From contig VOPT01000025.1 of NCBI GenBank assembly GCA_009594865.1, positions 1-64,000 of the forward strand: a stretch of 64,000 bases of DNA. Direction: 5' to 3'. Within the stretch, counting starts at the first letter, position 1. Each line of letters begins with the position of its first letter. Position numbers and translations under genes: made by a program. This DNA comes from Nitrospira sp. (GTDB taxonomy: Bacteria; Nitrospirota; Nitrospiria; Nitrospirales; Nitrospiraceae). Positions 1 to 8,354 of this stretch are shown here, one piece after another. Under the pieces are notes generated by a model. The model was not told the origin of the DNA, searched no databases, and worked only from the letters and a program-made list of their open reading frames with translations.

Positions 1-363
1 GCTTTAGCCGAGAATCGGTTGGAGGACAAGCTCAGGCTCCTCGCCCAACCCCACCTCCTCATCGTTGATGAGATCGGCTATATCCCGATTGATCGGCAGG
101 GGGCGAACCTGTTCTTCCAGCTCGTCTCCCGTCGCTATGAACGGGGTGCCATCATCCTGACGAGCAATCAGAGCCTGGGCGCCTGGGGCGAGGTCTTTGG
201 CGATCCGGTCATCGCGTCGGCCATTCTGGATCGCCTGCTCCACCATTCGAGCACCATCAACATCAAAGGAAAGAGCTATCGGCTCCGCGAGAAGCTCAAA
301 GCCGGGCTGGTCACATCGAAAACCGCCGCCGAGGCGGGCCCGGACGGAACCTCGGCTTCGTAA
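1..363 (+). CDS. istB: IstB-like transposition helper ATPase (5' truncated by window)
   Basis: IstB is the AAA+ ATP-binding partner of the IstA transposase in IS21 elements and controls target capture. The frame is open from base 1, so this is the C-terminal 120 residues. The Walker B strand LLIVDEIGY is visible, followed by the family's sensor-1 stretch (ILTSNQ) and the typical segment FGDPVIASAILDRLLHHS near the C-terminus. The Walker A part lies upstream of the window. The gene ends with TAA at 361-363, and the terminal repeats of the IS follow directly. The tail after SYRLREK is a little longer than I expect for IstB but unremarkable. Confidence 0.85.
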   Translation, partial: ALAENRLEDKLRLLAQPHLLIVDEIGYIPIDRQGANLFFQLVSRRYERGAIILTSNQSLGAWGEVFGDPVIASAILDRLLHHSSTINIKGKSYRLREKLKAGLVTSKTAAEAGPDGTSAS

Positions 364-437
364 ACGGCCGTAGGAACGACGATGGGCAGGTGGTCCGACC
401 AAGAGGTCGCGATCAGAAGGCAGATGCTTCAACCGGA

Positions 438-489
438 GGGGGGAATTTCACGTGATCGCACCGGGGGGAATTTCAGGTGGTCGTTGACA
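438..489 (+). repeat. IS21 right-end terminal repeat boxes
   Basis: Two direct copies of GGGGGGAATTTCA, 25 nt apart (438-450 and 463-475), followed by GGTGGTCGTTGACA, which I take as the IS terminus. IS21-family ends carry several such boxes bound by the transposase. The exact outer end (about 489) is inferred from the terminal CA. Confidence 0.7.
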
Positions 490-859
490 GCCTGACCATC
501 CTTCTCGACCAAAATGTCCCCCAAGCCGTCGTTTCATGGCTGAAGCTGTTGAAGCCGACCTGGGCCGTCTTCCACACGGGCGATGTGGGATTGTCCGGGA
601 AAGCTGATGAAGAGGTCTTTGCCTGGGCGCAGCAGCAGAGCGCTGTCGTTGTGACCTTCGATGAAGACTTCGCCGATGGCCGCTCCTTTCCGGCACAGCG
701 ACACCATGGCATTGTGCGCCTTCGGGTGTGGCCGACAACGATCGAAGAAACCGAACAGGCCTTGGGTCGATTGCTCACGAGGTCACCGAAGCTGAACTCA
801 CCACGTCTCTCATCATCGTAGACCGCTCTCGAATCCGCGTGCGGACCAGACCTCAATAG
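477..859 (+). pseudogene. DUF5615 PIN-like toxin-type protein, broken at both ends
   Basis: The readable protein has the DUF5615 (PIN-like, Mut7-C-related) signature: ILLDQNVP near the start, HTGDVGLSG, VVTFDEDFAD and HHGIVRLRVWP. These proteins are usually toxins paired with a small DUF433-type antitoxin. The gene is damaged twice. First, its only usable 5' start (GTG 477) lies inside the IS21 terminal repeat, so the native start and any upstream antitoxin have been replaced. Second, the frame starting at 477 runs to a false stop at 821, while the expected C-terminus (TEAELTTSLIIVDRSR) continues in another frame from about 779 to TAG at 857-859. This fits loss of one base near 777-779 (ACC to AC). 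Probably inactive. The family call is firmer than the toxin role. Confidence 0.7.
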
Positions 860-1159
860 GTTGCACGCCCCGCAACAAGCGAGGCGTGCAGTGTAACCAT
901 CGAGACCGTTTTCGACGGTTTTAGGCACCACAACACAGGACGAAGCACGAACCACCTAACCCAATGGTGGATCAGGCTCTTCTGTATGTTTTTGTGGAGT
1001 GGAATGAGGTGGAGAAATTACTTCGGGATCGCTTCGTAAACCGCAGGTCGGTGGTTCGATTCCACCTTGAAACAACGAAATTCGTCTGAATTGGTGAACG
1101 GCGGGTGAACATGTTCACCCGCCGCTGAAAAATCGATGTCTGTAAGTTATTGATATAAT
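860..1159. other. Gene-free junction region
   Basis: No credible protein-coding gene is seen in these 300 bases. The stretch holds a short GC-rich inverted motif (GCACGCC at 864-870, GGCGTGC at 883-889) and a tRNA 3' fragment annotated separately. With the IS end and broken toxin gene to its left, it reads as a decayed island border. Confidence 0.5.
1033..1066 (+). other. 3' fragment of a tRNA gene (anticodon loop to T arm)
   Basis: A loop TTCGTAA, which would carry anticodon CGT (Thr) if real, is followed by ACCGC, a variable AGGTC and a perfect T arm: GGTGG, loop TTCGATT, CCACC. Upstream of the loop there is no partner for ACCGC and no D arm or acceptor strand. Only the 3' half of a tRNA is therefore present. 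Such fragments are what remains when an integrative element uses the 3' end of a tRNA gene as attachment site. That origin is inference. Confidence 0.5.
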
Positions 1160-1235
1160 TGGTGGCGGTGACCCGGATTGAACGGGTGACCCGCGGCTTA
1201 TGAGTCCGCTGCTCTACCAACTGAGCTACACCGCC
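1160..1235 (-). tRNA. tRNA-Met (CAT anticodon)
   Basis: The cloverleaf was read by hand on the minus strand. Acceptor GGCGGTG pairs with CACCGCC, D stem GCTC pairs with GAGC, the anticodon loop is CTCATAA, and the T arm is ACCCG-TTCAATC-CGGGT. The discriminator is A, and CCA is encoded at 1162-1160. The anticodon stem GCGGA/GCCGC has an A-G mismatch next to the loop. CAT allows elongator Met, initiator or lysidine-modified Ile2. The paired first acceptor base pair argues against initiator; elongator Met is most likely. It is transcribed away from the TPR gene. Confidence 0.93.
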
Positions 1236-1428
1236 ACGGTCGTATCGAAGGCCGGCTGAAACGAATCGCCATCATAGCCGAAGAAGCCCTGAGGTGTCTA
1301 CCGACGGTGCGAGGAAAACTGCGTCGCGATTCGACAGGTCGAGGAGGGAGATGGTGTGCGTGAGGGCTTGATTTGTTTGCGTGCGATCGGCAAGATACCG
1401 CACCTTCTCATCTTGCATGTGGGTGACG

Positions 1429-2802
1429 ATGACCCGGTCCTTCACTCGTTGTTCAATGGCCCTGCTCGCGATGCTCTGTTTCGCCGGGCAACTCCCGACG
1501 GCCCTGGCACACGATGCCAAACCGGCAGCGAAAAAACGAGCCTCGCATCGCCATCGGGCGTCCAGTCCTCAAATCATTCCACAAAAGCCGCGGTCAGGCG
1601 TGCAGGCCGGCGAAGCCGAGAGTCTGTACTACGCGGGTGTCGCACTCCACGCGAAGGGCAACTACGCGGAGGCGGTGGAAAAATTCAAAGCGGCGCTTCA
1701 GAAGCGGGCCGACTTTCCTGAGGCGCGCCATGCCATGGGGCTGTCGTTGGCAGCACAGGGAGCGTTCGATGAGGCTATTCACGAATATCGAGCCGCGCTG
1801 AGTGTACAACCTGAGTTCGCCGCCATTCACAATAACCTCGGCGTGGCGTTGAGCGAAAAGGGCAAGCTTGACGAGGCGATTGAGGCCTATCGCTACGCCA
1901 TTCGACTGCAACCCGGCAATGCCGCGCCCCATCACAATCTCGCCCTGGCGCTGGAATCGAAGGACGAGGTCGACGGGGCGGTCGAGGAATACCGCGAGAC
2001 CTTGCGGCTGCAGCCGGATAATGCGACAGCCCATAACAACCTCGGGCTGGTGTTGCAACGAAAGGGATTACTCGACGAAGCCATCGGAGAGTATCGCGCG
2101 GCCTTGCGACTCCAAGCCGGGCCGGCGGCCGCCTTGTACAGCTTAAACCTCAGTGCCGCCCTGTTGGCGAAGGGGGAACTCGACGGCGCTATCGGGTCCG
2201 GCCGCACCGCCGTCCGTCTGCAGCCTCAGAATGCGGATGCCCACTATAACCTCGGGTTGGCGCTCAAGGCCAAAGGCGAGTTTGACGGAGCGCTGGCAGC
2301 GTTCCGGGAGGTGTTGAAATTAGACCCCGAACAGGGGGTGGCCCATTATGATGTCGCCCAGTTGCTGGACAGAGCCGGAGACACCGATGGAGCCATCGGC
2401 GAGTATCGCGCCATGTTGGCCTACCGTCCGACCCATGCGTCTTCGCAGGAAGCCCTGGCGGTTCTGCTGCAGAAAAAGGGCGATCTCGATGGAGCGATTG
2501 CCGCCTATCGAGTGGCCTTGCAGGCCTCACCGAAGAGCGTGGTCGCCCACAACAACCTTGGGGTGGCCCTGTTGAATAAAGGCCAGGTGGATGAGGCGTT
2601 GACCGCGTTTCGCACGGCGGCGTCTCTACAGCCCAACGATCCCGTCGCCTACTTCAATCTCGGTGAGGCGTTCATCGCTCAGAACCAGCGTGTGGACGCG
2701 ATTGAGTCCTACCGCAGTTACGTCAAGCTGGCCGAGACCCAGCCGGATCACCGTGACAAAGTGGAAGCGGCGCGGAAGCAACTCGCGGCGTTGGAACGGT
2801 AG
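1429..2802 (+). CDS. Exported TPR-repeat protein
   Basis: This 457-residue protein has an N-terminal signal peptide (MTRSFTRC, a hydrophobic stretch, then a likely cut after TALA). A basic linker follows, then about eleven 34-residue tetratricopeptide repeats from roughly residue 55 to the end, recognisable from repeated patterns such as NNLGVALSEKGKLDEAI. TPR arrays are protein-protein scaffolds, so no enzymatic function is implied. I chose ATG 1429 because it gives a clean signal peptide; the frame is open further up to GTG 1381 and ATG 1417, neither with a better Shine-Dalgarno. It ends 7 bp before the lipoprotein gene, so the two are probably co-transcribed and may work together at the envelope. 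Confidence 0.8.
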   Translation: MTRSFTRCSMALLAMLCFAGQLPTALAHDAKPAAKKRASHRHRASSPQIIPQKPRSGVQAGEAESLYYAGVALHAKGNYAEAVEKFKAALQKRADFPEARHAMGLSLAAQGAFDEAIHEYRAALSVQPEFAAIHNNLGVALSEKGKLDEAIEAYRYAIRLQPGNAAPHHNLALALESKDEVDGAVEEYRETLRLQPDNATAHNNLGLVLQRKGLLDEAIGEYRAALRLQAGPAAALYSLNLSAALLAKGELDGAIGSGRTAVRLQPQNADAHYNLGLALKAKGEFDGALAAFREVLKLDPEQGVAHYDVAQLLDRAGDTDGAIGEYRAMLAYRPTHASSQEALAVLLQKKGDLDGAIAAYRVALQASPKSVVAHNNLGVALLNKGQVDEALTAFRTAASLQPNDPVAYFNLGEAFIAQNQRVDAIESYRSYVKLAETQPDHRDKVEAARKQLAALER

Positions 2803-2809
2803 TTAATCG

Positions 2810-4063
2810 ATGAACGTCTGCGGGACGCAGCCATCCTGTCTGCGGTCAGTGCTGAGCGCCGTCGTGCTGGGGCTCCTGTCTCTCCTGTCGGCGGGCTGTC
2901 TCTCGCCGATCGCGCTTCATCAGGCCGTCCTCGAATATGATCGAGCGGTGGGGCGGGTCGAAGCCGAAATGCTGCTGCTCAACATCGCCCGGTCGAGGCA
3001 TTTTCTCCCGCAGCACTTCACCGGTGTGTCCAGTGTCGCCGCGACGTTCGAATTCCAGGCGAATGCCGGCTTGACGCATACCTTCGTCTCTCCTGGGCCG
3101 GACTCCCTCGGCCTGTCGTTCGGCGGCAGCATGGCTGAACGTCCGACCATGACGATCGTCCCGATTCAGGGCGAAGAGTTTACCAGCCGTATCCTTACCC
3201 CGTTCGATGAAAGCCGCGTGACCTTCATGTTTCAGCAGGGTGTCGAGCCCGCGATCATTCTCCGCCTGATGGCGAGCGGCATTCAAGCCAGCGGGTACGG
3301 CGAGTCGGCCTTCTACCGCAACATGCCGTATTTCGAGGAGGAGTATCGGGAGTTCCGCCGTCGCGTGATGCATCTTTCGGCGTTGAACCTGTCGCGGGAG
3401 CTCCAAGTCACGCCGTTGATCTTCGAGCAGACCCTGGCGCTGCCGCTCTCCGCACGTTCGGGCTCGGGTGATGTGGTGCGAGGGCTTGATAAGATCATCG
3501 ATGCATTGGATCGTGGGTATGCCATCGGCGGCGTGAATGAGGAGCCCGCCCTCACCGTCCGGCGCCGGGTGACAGGTCGGACGGTCATCACGAACTACGA
3601 TCCCATGCAACTGCCCAATGAGGAGCGTCGTCTGTTGCATGAGGAGGCGCAACGATATCCACGGAACTATATCCTCATCGATATCCGGCCGGACGGGCCG
3701 GGCGGGGACTATCCCCTGCACGGATTCTTGGTTGTTCGAAGCTTCAATAAAATTATGCGATTCCTCGCCAACGGCATCGCCGCCGACCCCGAATTCTCTG
3801 TCGAGCCAGACGAACGCACGGGCGAGGTGGTCCTCAACCCTGTGCGGACGCTCGACATCGTCGAGGCCGACTTCCGACCGGACAATGCCGCCTTCGCCGT
3901 GAAATTTGAAAGCCACTGGTATTCGATCGCCAAGGCGTCCCATGAGGACGGCAAACTGGACCCATGGAACTTGGGGACGTTTCGCGTGTTGGCGCAGCTG
4001 TATCAAATGACCGTCACCGACATTTCCAAGACGCCCACCCCCGCCATCACCATCGCCAAGTAA
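2810..4063 (+). CDS. Unknown lipoprotein, 417 aa
   Basis: The start MNVCGTQPSC leads into a hydrophobic core and a lipobox (LSAGC), so the protein should be lipidated at the cysteine near residue 30 and anchored in a membrane. The mature part begins with a region rich in conserved-looking helices (EAEMLLLNIARSRHFLP), and I recognise no catalytic motif. It is most likely a conserved hypothetical family. It lies 7 bp behind the exported TPR gene and before the nhaA pseudogene. A 427-codon open frame on the opposite strand is a composition shadow. Confidence 0.75.
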   Translation: MNVCGTQPSCLRSVLSAVVLGLLSLLSAGCLSPIALHQAVLEYDRAVGRVEAEMLLLNIARSRHFLPQHFTGVSSVAATFEFQANAGLTHTFVSPGPDSLGLSFGGSMAERPTMTIVPIQGEEFTSRILTPFDESRVTFMFQQGVEPAIILRLMASGIQASGYGESAFYRNMPYFEEEYREFRRRVMHLSALNLSRELQVTPLIFEQTLALPLSARSGSGDVVRGLDKIIDALDRGYAIGGVNEEPALTVRRRVTGRTVITNYDPMQLPNEERRLLHEEAQRYPRNYILIDIRPDGPGGDYPLHGFLVVRSFNKIMRFLANGIAADPEFSVEPDERTGEVVLNPVRTLDIVEADFRPDNAAFAVKFESHWYSIAKASHEDGKLDPWNLGTFRVLAQLYQMTVTDISKTPTPAITIAK

Positions 4064-4106
4064 GCCGCTTCCTCCCATCCTGCCCACAGGATTGTGACGC
4101 CTTCGC

Positions 4107-4135
4107 TTGCATAGACGGTGCCCTCCCACTACGAT
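4107..4135 (+). promoter_or_regulatory. Possible sigma-70 promoter before nhaA remnant
   Basis: TTGCAT (4107-4112), a 17-nt spacer, then TACGAT (4130-4135). It lies 41 bp before the likely nhaA start. This is a consensus match only. Confidence 0.35.
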
Positions 4136-4175
4136 GGGCGAAGGGCACAGAGGATGCGGGGGAAGTCAGCGACGC

Positions 4176-5011
4176 ATGGGACTCAGCCAAAGACGCCACT
4201 CGGACGAACGCGAGAGGCCATTGATCCGTCCGGTGGTTGAACCCTTCGACACGTTCGTCCATGCCGAGTCCAGCGGCGGCCTGTTGCTCTTGGGCGCGAC
4301 GGTGGTGGCGATGGTCTGGGCCAATTTGCCGTGGGCGGGCTCGTACGCAGGCCTGTTGTGGCTGGCGCTTCTCCTCTCCGGTGTGCAGGCCACCATCGCC
4401 GGCGTCTTGGCGGCCATGACGATTCCGGCCTGCACACGCGTGAACGGCAGCGAATTCGTGGCGAGGGGACAGGCGCTGTTGAAACGACTTGAGGTGGTCA
4501 CCTCCGCCGATCGGCCGCCGTTGGCCAACGCAGAGCGTCACCGTGTGACGCAGCGGCTGGAGATGGAGGACAAGGATGTGGAGACGCCCTTGCAACGCTT
4601 AGAGCATGCGCTGCATCCCTGGGTGACCGTCGTCGTGATGCCGCTTTTCGCCTTGGCCAATGCCGGCATCACGCTCGATGCGAACGGGGGTGGACCCATC
4701 TGACGCATCCGGTCGCCCTGGGCATCATGACGGGGTTGTTCGTGGGGAAACCGGTCGGCCTCCTGCTCGCCACCTGGGCTGCGTTGCGGGTGGGATTCGT
4801 GTCGATGCCGGAAAGGGTCACGTGGCGACAGTTGGCCGGCACCGGTGTGTTGGCGGGCATCGGATTCACCATGTCGCTGTTCATTGCCGGGCTGGCCTTT
4901 CCGCCTGGCCCATTGCAGTTGTCGGCCAAGGTCGGGATTCTCTGCGCATCGACGGTCGCCGGCCTCGTGGGCTGGGTATGGTTGCGAGGTGGCAGTCGGG
5001 CAGCCGGGTGA
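4176..5011 (+). pseudogene. nhaA: NhaA Na+/H+ antiporter, degraded
   Basis: The first frame (ATG 4176, after a purine-rich GGGGG) starts like NhaA: VEPFDTFVHAESSGG, then the first membrane helix. At about 4345 it jumps directly to the late-middle part of NhaA (LLSGVQATIAGVLAAMTIPA). Some 200 codons of a normal protein of about 400-440 residues are missing in frame, including the helices with the ion-binding aspartates (ATDIAFALG, VDD). A frameshift near 4690 then moves the C-terminal part (HPVALGI, FVGKPVGLLLA, GIGFTMSLFIAGLAF) into the next frame, which stops at 5011. Both lesions remove transport function. Confidence 0.88.
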
Positions 5012-5039
5012 GCGAGGGCGAACGGTCGAAAGGAGCCGT

Positions 5040-5381
5040 ATGGTGAGCAGAGGCATCGCGTTGGGGGGGCTGTTCGTGTTGGCGGTATTCGCGCTCCAAA
5101 ACATGGAGGCCGTCAGTGTGCGGTTTCTCCTGTGGAGTTATGACACCACCCTCGTCCCGGTCATCCTGGGGTCGGCCGCACTCGGAGCCTGTCTCGTGGC
5201 GATCGTCTCGCTGGGGGCGCGATTGCGGCGGGCTCGTGAGGTCGATCGTTTGGCCGAGACCGTCCATGCCCAGGCTGAGCGCATCCGACGATTGGACACT
5301 TATGATCGGGACGCATTGCAACAGACGGGTTCTTTGCTGCCTTCCCGTTCGACTGACAACGTGAAAGGAGAACATCGATGA
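5040..5381 (+). CDS. LapA-domain (DUF1049) small membrane protein
   Basis: This 113-residue protein has two membrane helices (about residues 5-25 and 38-60) around the short loop FLLWSYDTTLVP, then a basic, helical cytoplasmic tail (ARLRRAREVDRL). This is the layout of LapA/YciS-type inner-membrane proteins, which help with lipopolysaccharide assembly or envelope organisation in other bacteria. Start ATG 5040 has AAAGGAG just upstream. The stop overlaps the mscS start by four bases (ATGA), so the two are translationally coupled. Confidence 0.75.
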   Translation: MVSRGIALGGLFVLAVFALQNMEAVSVRFLLWSYDTTLVPVILGSAALGACLVAIVSLGARLRRAREVDRLAETVHAQAERIRRLDTYDRDALQQTGSLLPSRSTDNVKGEHR

Positions 5382-6307
5382 TGACCGGACTCTCGATCGA
5401 GACCGCCTGGCCGTGGCTGATCAGCATGGCCACGACCGTGGGTCTGGCCCTGTTGCGTGTGGGATTGGTCTTTGTGGTCGGCTATGTCGCACTGCGTTTT
5501 TCCCGCCTGGGTCTTCTGCAACTCGAACGGGTGATGGTGGCTACGAGCGACACGGCGGATCAACAGGCGGGGACGGCTCAGAAACGGGCCGCCACCTTGA
5601 CCGGGATCCTCAGGACCATCGCCTTGTCGGCGATTTGGGCGGTCGTCATCATCGAATCGTTGCAGGTCGTGGGGTTGGACATTGCCCCGATTCTGGCCGG
5701 CGCAGGAATCCTCGGGTTGGCGGTAGGGTTCGGCGCGCAAAATCTGGTGCGGGATCTGATCAGCGGATTCTTTATTATCCTGGAGGATCACATCCGGCTA
5801 GGGGATGTGGCGGTGATCAATGGAACCGGCGGACAGGTAGAGACCATCACGTTCAGAACGATTTCTCTGCGGGATTTCTCCGGCGTGGTCCACGTGTTCC
5901 CCAATGGGAGTATCAATACCCTGTCCAATATGACCAAAGACTGGTCGGCGTTTGTCCTCGATATGGGCGTGGCTTACCGCGAGGATACGGATCGGGTGGT
6001 GGCGGTGATGCGGGCGGTGGGTGAAGGGCTGCGCCAGGATCAGGCGGTCGGTTCGCTGATCATCGAGCCGATCGAAATCGTGGGAGTCGAAAACTTTGCC
6101 GATAGTGCGGTGACGATTCGCGCGCGAATCAAAACGAAACCGGCCGAGCAATGGAAAGTCGGGCGCGAATACCGCCGCCGCCTGAAGAAGGCCTTCGACG
6201 CCCAGGGCATCGAAATTCCCTTTCCCATGCGCACCCTGCTGATGGGCGAATCCAACCAGCCGTTGAAGGTCGAGGTGATCGCCGGCCTGGGGCTCGGGAA
6301 GACGTAG
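5378..6307 (+). CDS. MscS-family mechanosensitive channel
   Basis: This 309-residue inner-membrane channel should open under membrane tension to release solutes during osmotic down-shock. It has N-terminal membrane helices, then the pore-lining helix and the MscS beta domain: GILGLAVGFGAQNLVRDLISG, IRLGDVAVINGTGGQVE, and FPNGSINTLSN close to residue 190. The C-terminal alpha/beta domain ends near IPFPMRTL, a hallmark of the family. AAAGGAG lies before the start. It is coupled to the LapA-like gene and converges on the long minus-strand catabolic cluster with a 15-bp gap. Confidence 0.9.
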   Translation: MMTGLSIETAWPWLISMATTVGLALLRVGLVFVVGYVALRFSRLGLLQLERVMVATSDTADQQAGTAQKRAATLTGILRTIALSAIWAVVIIESLQVVGLDIAPILAGAGILGLAVGFGAQNLVRDLISGFFIILEDHIRLGDVAVINGTGGQVETITFRTISLRDFSGVVHVFPNGSINTLSNMTKDWSAFVLDMGVAYREDTDRVVAVMRAVGEGLRQDQAVGSLIIEPIEIVGVENFADSAVTIRARIKTKPAEQWKVGREYRRRLKKAFDAQGIEIPFPMRTLLMGESNQPLKVEVIAGLGLGKT

Positions 6308-6322
6308 CTACTCATTCAGCGA

Positions 6323-8329
6323 TCACGTCGATCTATCGCCTGACTCCGCCTTGACGGGTGTGGGGAGACGCCTATCCTTCAGGTGCAAGGACAAGGACGC
6401 CATGGCCATGGGCATCGCTTCCGCAACGTCCTGCCGGCGACGATAATCATCCAGTCGTCGATGGACGATGCCGTCGGACAGGCCGGGATAATATCCCTTC
6501 AGCGCTTGTATCCCGGTCGTTGCGGTCAGCCCGTCGCAGTGATGCCGCATCTCGCGCAACCGTTGCGTGATCCGCTGCCGCGCGGCGACCTGAAACGTCT
6601 CGGCCAACTCCCACACCGTCGTGCGTCCTTCTACTCTGGTTTGCTGCTCGGCATAGAGTACCGTGGCGATCAGGGCCAGCAGGTCTTCGCCGACCGATTC
6701 AATCCGGTTCTGCACCCGTTGCTCGTCTTGAAACGCAGCCTGGAAGCGCGCCATCGCATAAAAAATTTCCCGCGCCAGGCGTCGGCTGGTTCGTTCGATA
6801 TACCGGACAACCGATTTGACTTGCGGATGCGCAAAGGCCGGGCTCGCCGGCAGGGGGTGTCTCACCCAGTGCCGTAGATACCAGGGCACATAAAAGCCTC
6901 CCAGCTTCACGAGTTGCTTGAGCTGGTCGAGAATCGACAGATCGCCCGAATAGAGTGGCTTCGCGCGATCGAGATGATGGCTCAACCCTTCACGCACGAT
7001 AAAAGGCCGCAGGATATCCGTGGCCCCCTCACCGATGCGATACATCTCGGCGTCCCGCACGAGCTGCTCGATCCCGAATCCCGCTTCGCCGCGCGCCATT
7101 TTTGAGGCAGCGGTTTCGTACCCCATGCCGCCGAACAGAATTTGCGCGTCTCGCAGAAATTGAATTGTATGCTCGGAGCAGAAAATCTTCGCGACTGCGG
7201 CCTCAATACGGATGTCATGACGATGTTGATCCGCCAGCCGCCACACCAGCATCGAAAGCGCTTCCATGGCGAACAAATGTCCGGCCATGTCTCCGATCCG
7301 GATCTGCTGGGTTTGGCGCTCCGCCAGCGGTTTCTGAAAGGTGACGCGCGCATTGGCACGATCCAAGGTCGGTTGCCAGGCTTGCTTTGCCATGCCGAGA
7401 CAAATGGCCGGAATGCTGATGCCGCGCCCCACGTTCAGAATCGTCAGGGCATATTTCAACCCTTTTCCCACCTCGCCGATGACGTGCTCGACCGGAATCC
7501 GGACCTGCTGCATCGTCATGTGCGCGTTTTCAATTCCCCGGCACCCCTCGAACTGACAGCGTTGACGGACCTGCACCCCCGGAGCGGACATATCCAAGAT
7601 GAACGCCGTATGAACCCGGTCGTCGGCTCCATGTCCTTCAGGCACCGGCATCCAGGTGCTCTGTCCCTCTCGCACCACTCGTCGAGCCGGGACGCGGGCG
7701 ATGAGTGTGACATACCGCGCGATCGGTCCATTCGTGCACCAGAGCTTTTCGCCGTTGACGAGGAAGTGGCTGCCGTCGGCGCCGAGGACCGCTTCTGTCC
7801 GGACATTGGCGGCATCCGATCCGGTCAGCGGTTCCGTGAGGGCAAATGCCGAGAGCGCTTCTGTTGCGACCAGCGGAAGATATCTCCGCTTCTGATCTTC
7901 ATTGCCGAACAAGAGGATCGGCATGGCGATGCCGATGGACTGCGGCACGGCCACCGTCAAGGCGAGAATGTTGCTCCAGCTTGCGATCAACGTGAGGACG
8001 CGCCCGTAGTTGGTATAGGAGAAACCCAGACCCCCGTAGGCCTTTGGAATTTTCATGCCGAAGGCTCCGAGTTTGAACAGGCCGCGGATCACCGCGTCGG
8101 GAATTTTCGCCTCGCGCTCGATCTCCTCCGGGTCCACCTCCTGCCGCAGAAATGCTTCGATCTGTCTACAGAAGGCCGCGCCGGCCGCTTGTTCTTCGGG
8201 GGGCTCTGGAGGCGTCAGCAGCAGCTCGAAGTCCGGCCTCCCGTCGAAGAGTCCGGCGAGAAAACTTGCGCCGGACAATCGTTCACGTGCTTCCTCGATC
8301 CGTTCGAATCCTTTGAACAGCGTGCTCAT
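6323..8329 (-). CDS. Long-form acyl-CoA dehydrogenase (VLCAD-like)
   Basis: This flavoprotein makes the 2,3-double bond in an acyl-CoA. At 668 residues it is much longer than the usual 380 and resembles very-long-chain enzymes with an extra C-terminal helical domain. Seen: N-terminal domain with GAFGMKIPKAYGGLGF, the FAD-binding stretch FALTEPLTGSDA, and the catalytic-base region RIGEGATDILRPF, whose Glu fits the family base. ATG 8329 is chosen because AGGT precedes it and the upstream frame would run into the ligase gene. It is the last gene of the leftward run. The substrate could be a fatty acyl-CoA or a branched acyl-CoA such as isovaleryl-CoA, since the cluster shows no short-form isovaleryl-CoA dehydrogenase. 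Confidence 0.88.
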   Translation of the reverse strand: MSTLFKGFERIEEARERLSGASFLAGLFDGRPDFELLLTPPEPPEEQAAGAAFCRQIEAFLRQEVDPEEIEREAKIPDAVIRGLFKLGAFGMKIPKAYGGLGFSYTNYGRVLTLIASWSNILALTVAVPQSIGIAMPILLFGNEDQKRRYLPLVATEALSAFALTEPLTGSDAANVRTEAVLGADGSHFLVNGEKLWCTNGPIARYVTLIARVPARRVVREGQSTWMPVPEGHGADDRVHTAFILDMSAPGVQVRQRCQFEGCRGIENAHMTMQQVRIPVEHVIGEVGKGLKYALTILNVGRGISIPAICLGMAKQAWQPTLDRANARVTFQKPLAERQTQQIRIGDMAGHLFAMEALSMLVWRLADQHRHDIRIEAAVAKIFCSEHTIQFLRDAQILFGGMGYETAASKMARGEAGFGIEQLVRDAEMYRIGEGATDILRPFIVREGLSHHLDRAKPLYSGDLSILDQLKQLVKLGGFYVPWYLRHWVRHPLPASPAFAHPQVKSVVRYIERTSRRLAREIFYAMARFQAAFQDEQRVQNRIESVGEDLLALIATVLYAEQQTRVEGRTTVWELAETFQVAARQRITQRLREMRHHCDGLTATTGIQALKGYYPGLSDGIVHRRLDDYRRRQDVAEAMPMAMASLSLHLKDRRLPTPVKAESGDRST

Positions 8330-8354
8330 GAATGACCTCATTCCACTTGTGCAA

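Larger units (their letters stand above)
1..489 (+). mobile_element. 3' part of an IS21-family insertion sequence
   Basis: The window opens inside an IS21-type element. Seen directly: the C-terminal part of an IstB helper ATPase, about 75 nt of non-coding sequence, then two copies of the 13-mer GGGGGGAATTTCA at 438-450 and 463-475 (25-nt period), and an end at about 489 (GTTGACA). Repeated terminal boxes beside the istB end and a terminal CA are usual for the IS21 family. The left end and the istA transposase lie outside the window, so whether the element is complete cannot be told. The target duplication cannot be checked for the same reason. Confidence 0.8.

Noticed and set aside
1000..1075. 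Complete tRNA-Thr gene
   Set aside because: No D arm, acceptor strand or 5' anticodon stem can be found; only the 3' half is present.
2846..4129. 427-codon open frame antisense to the lipoprotein gene
   Set aside because: The plus-strand gene has a lipobox, signal peptide and operon position; the antisense frame has no ribosome site and reads as a composition shadow.
7142..8335. Long plus-strand frames opposite the acyl-CoA dehydrogenase and ligase genes
   Set aside because: No domains recognised and no ribosome sites; the minus-strand genes carry the family motifs.
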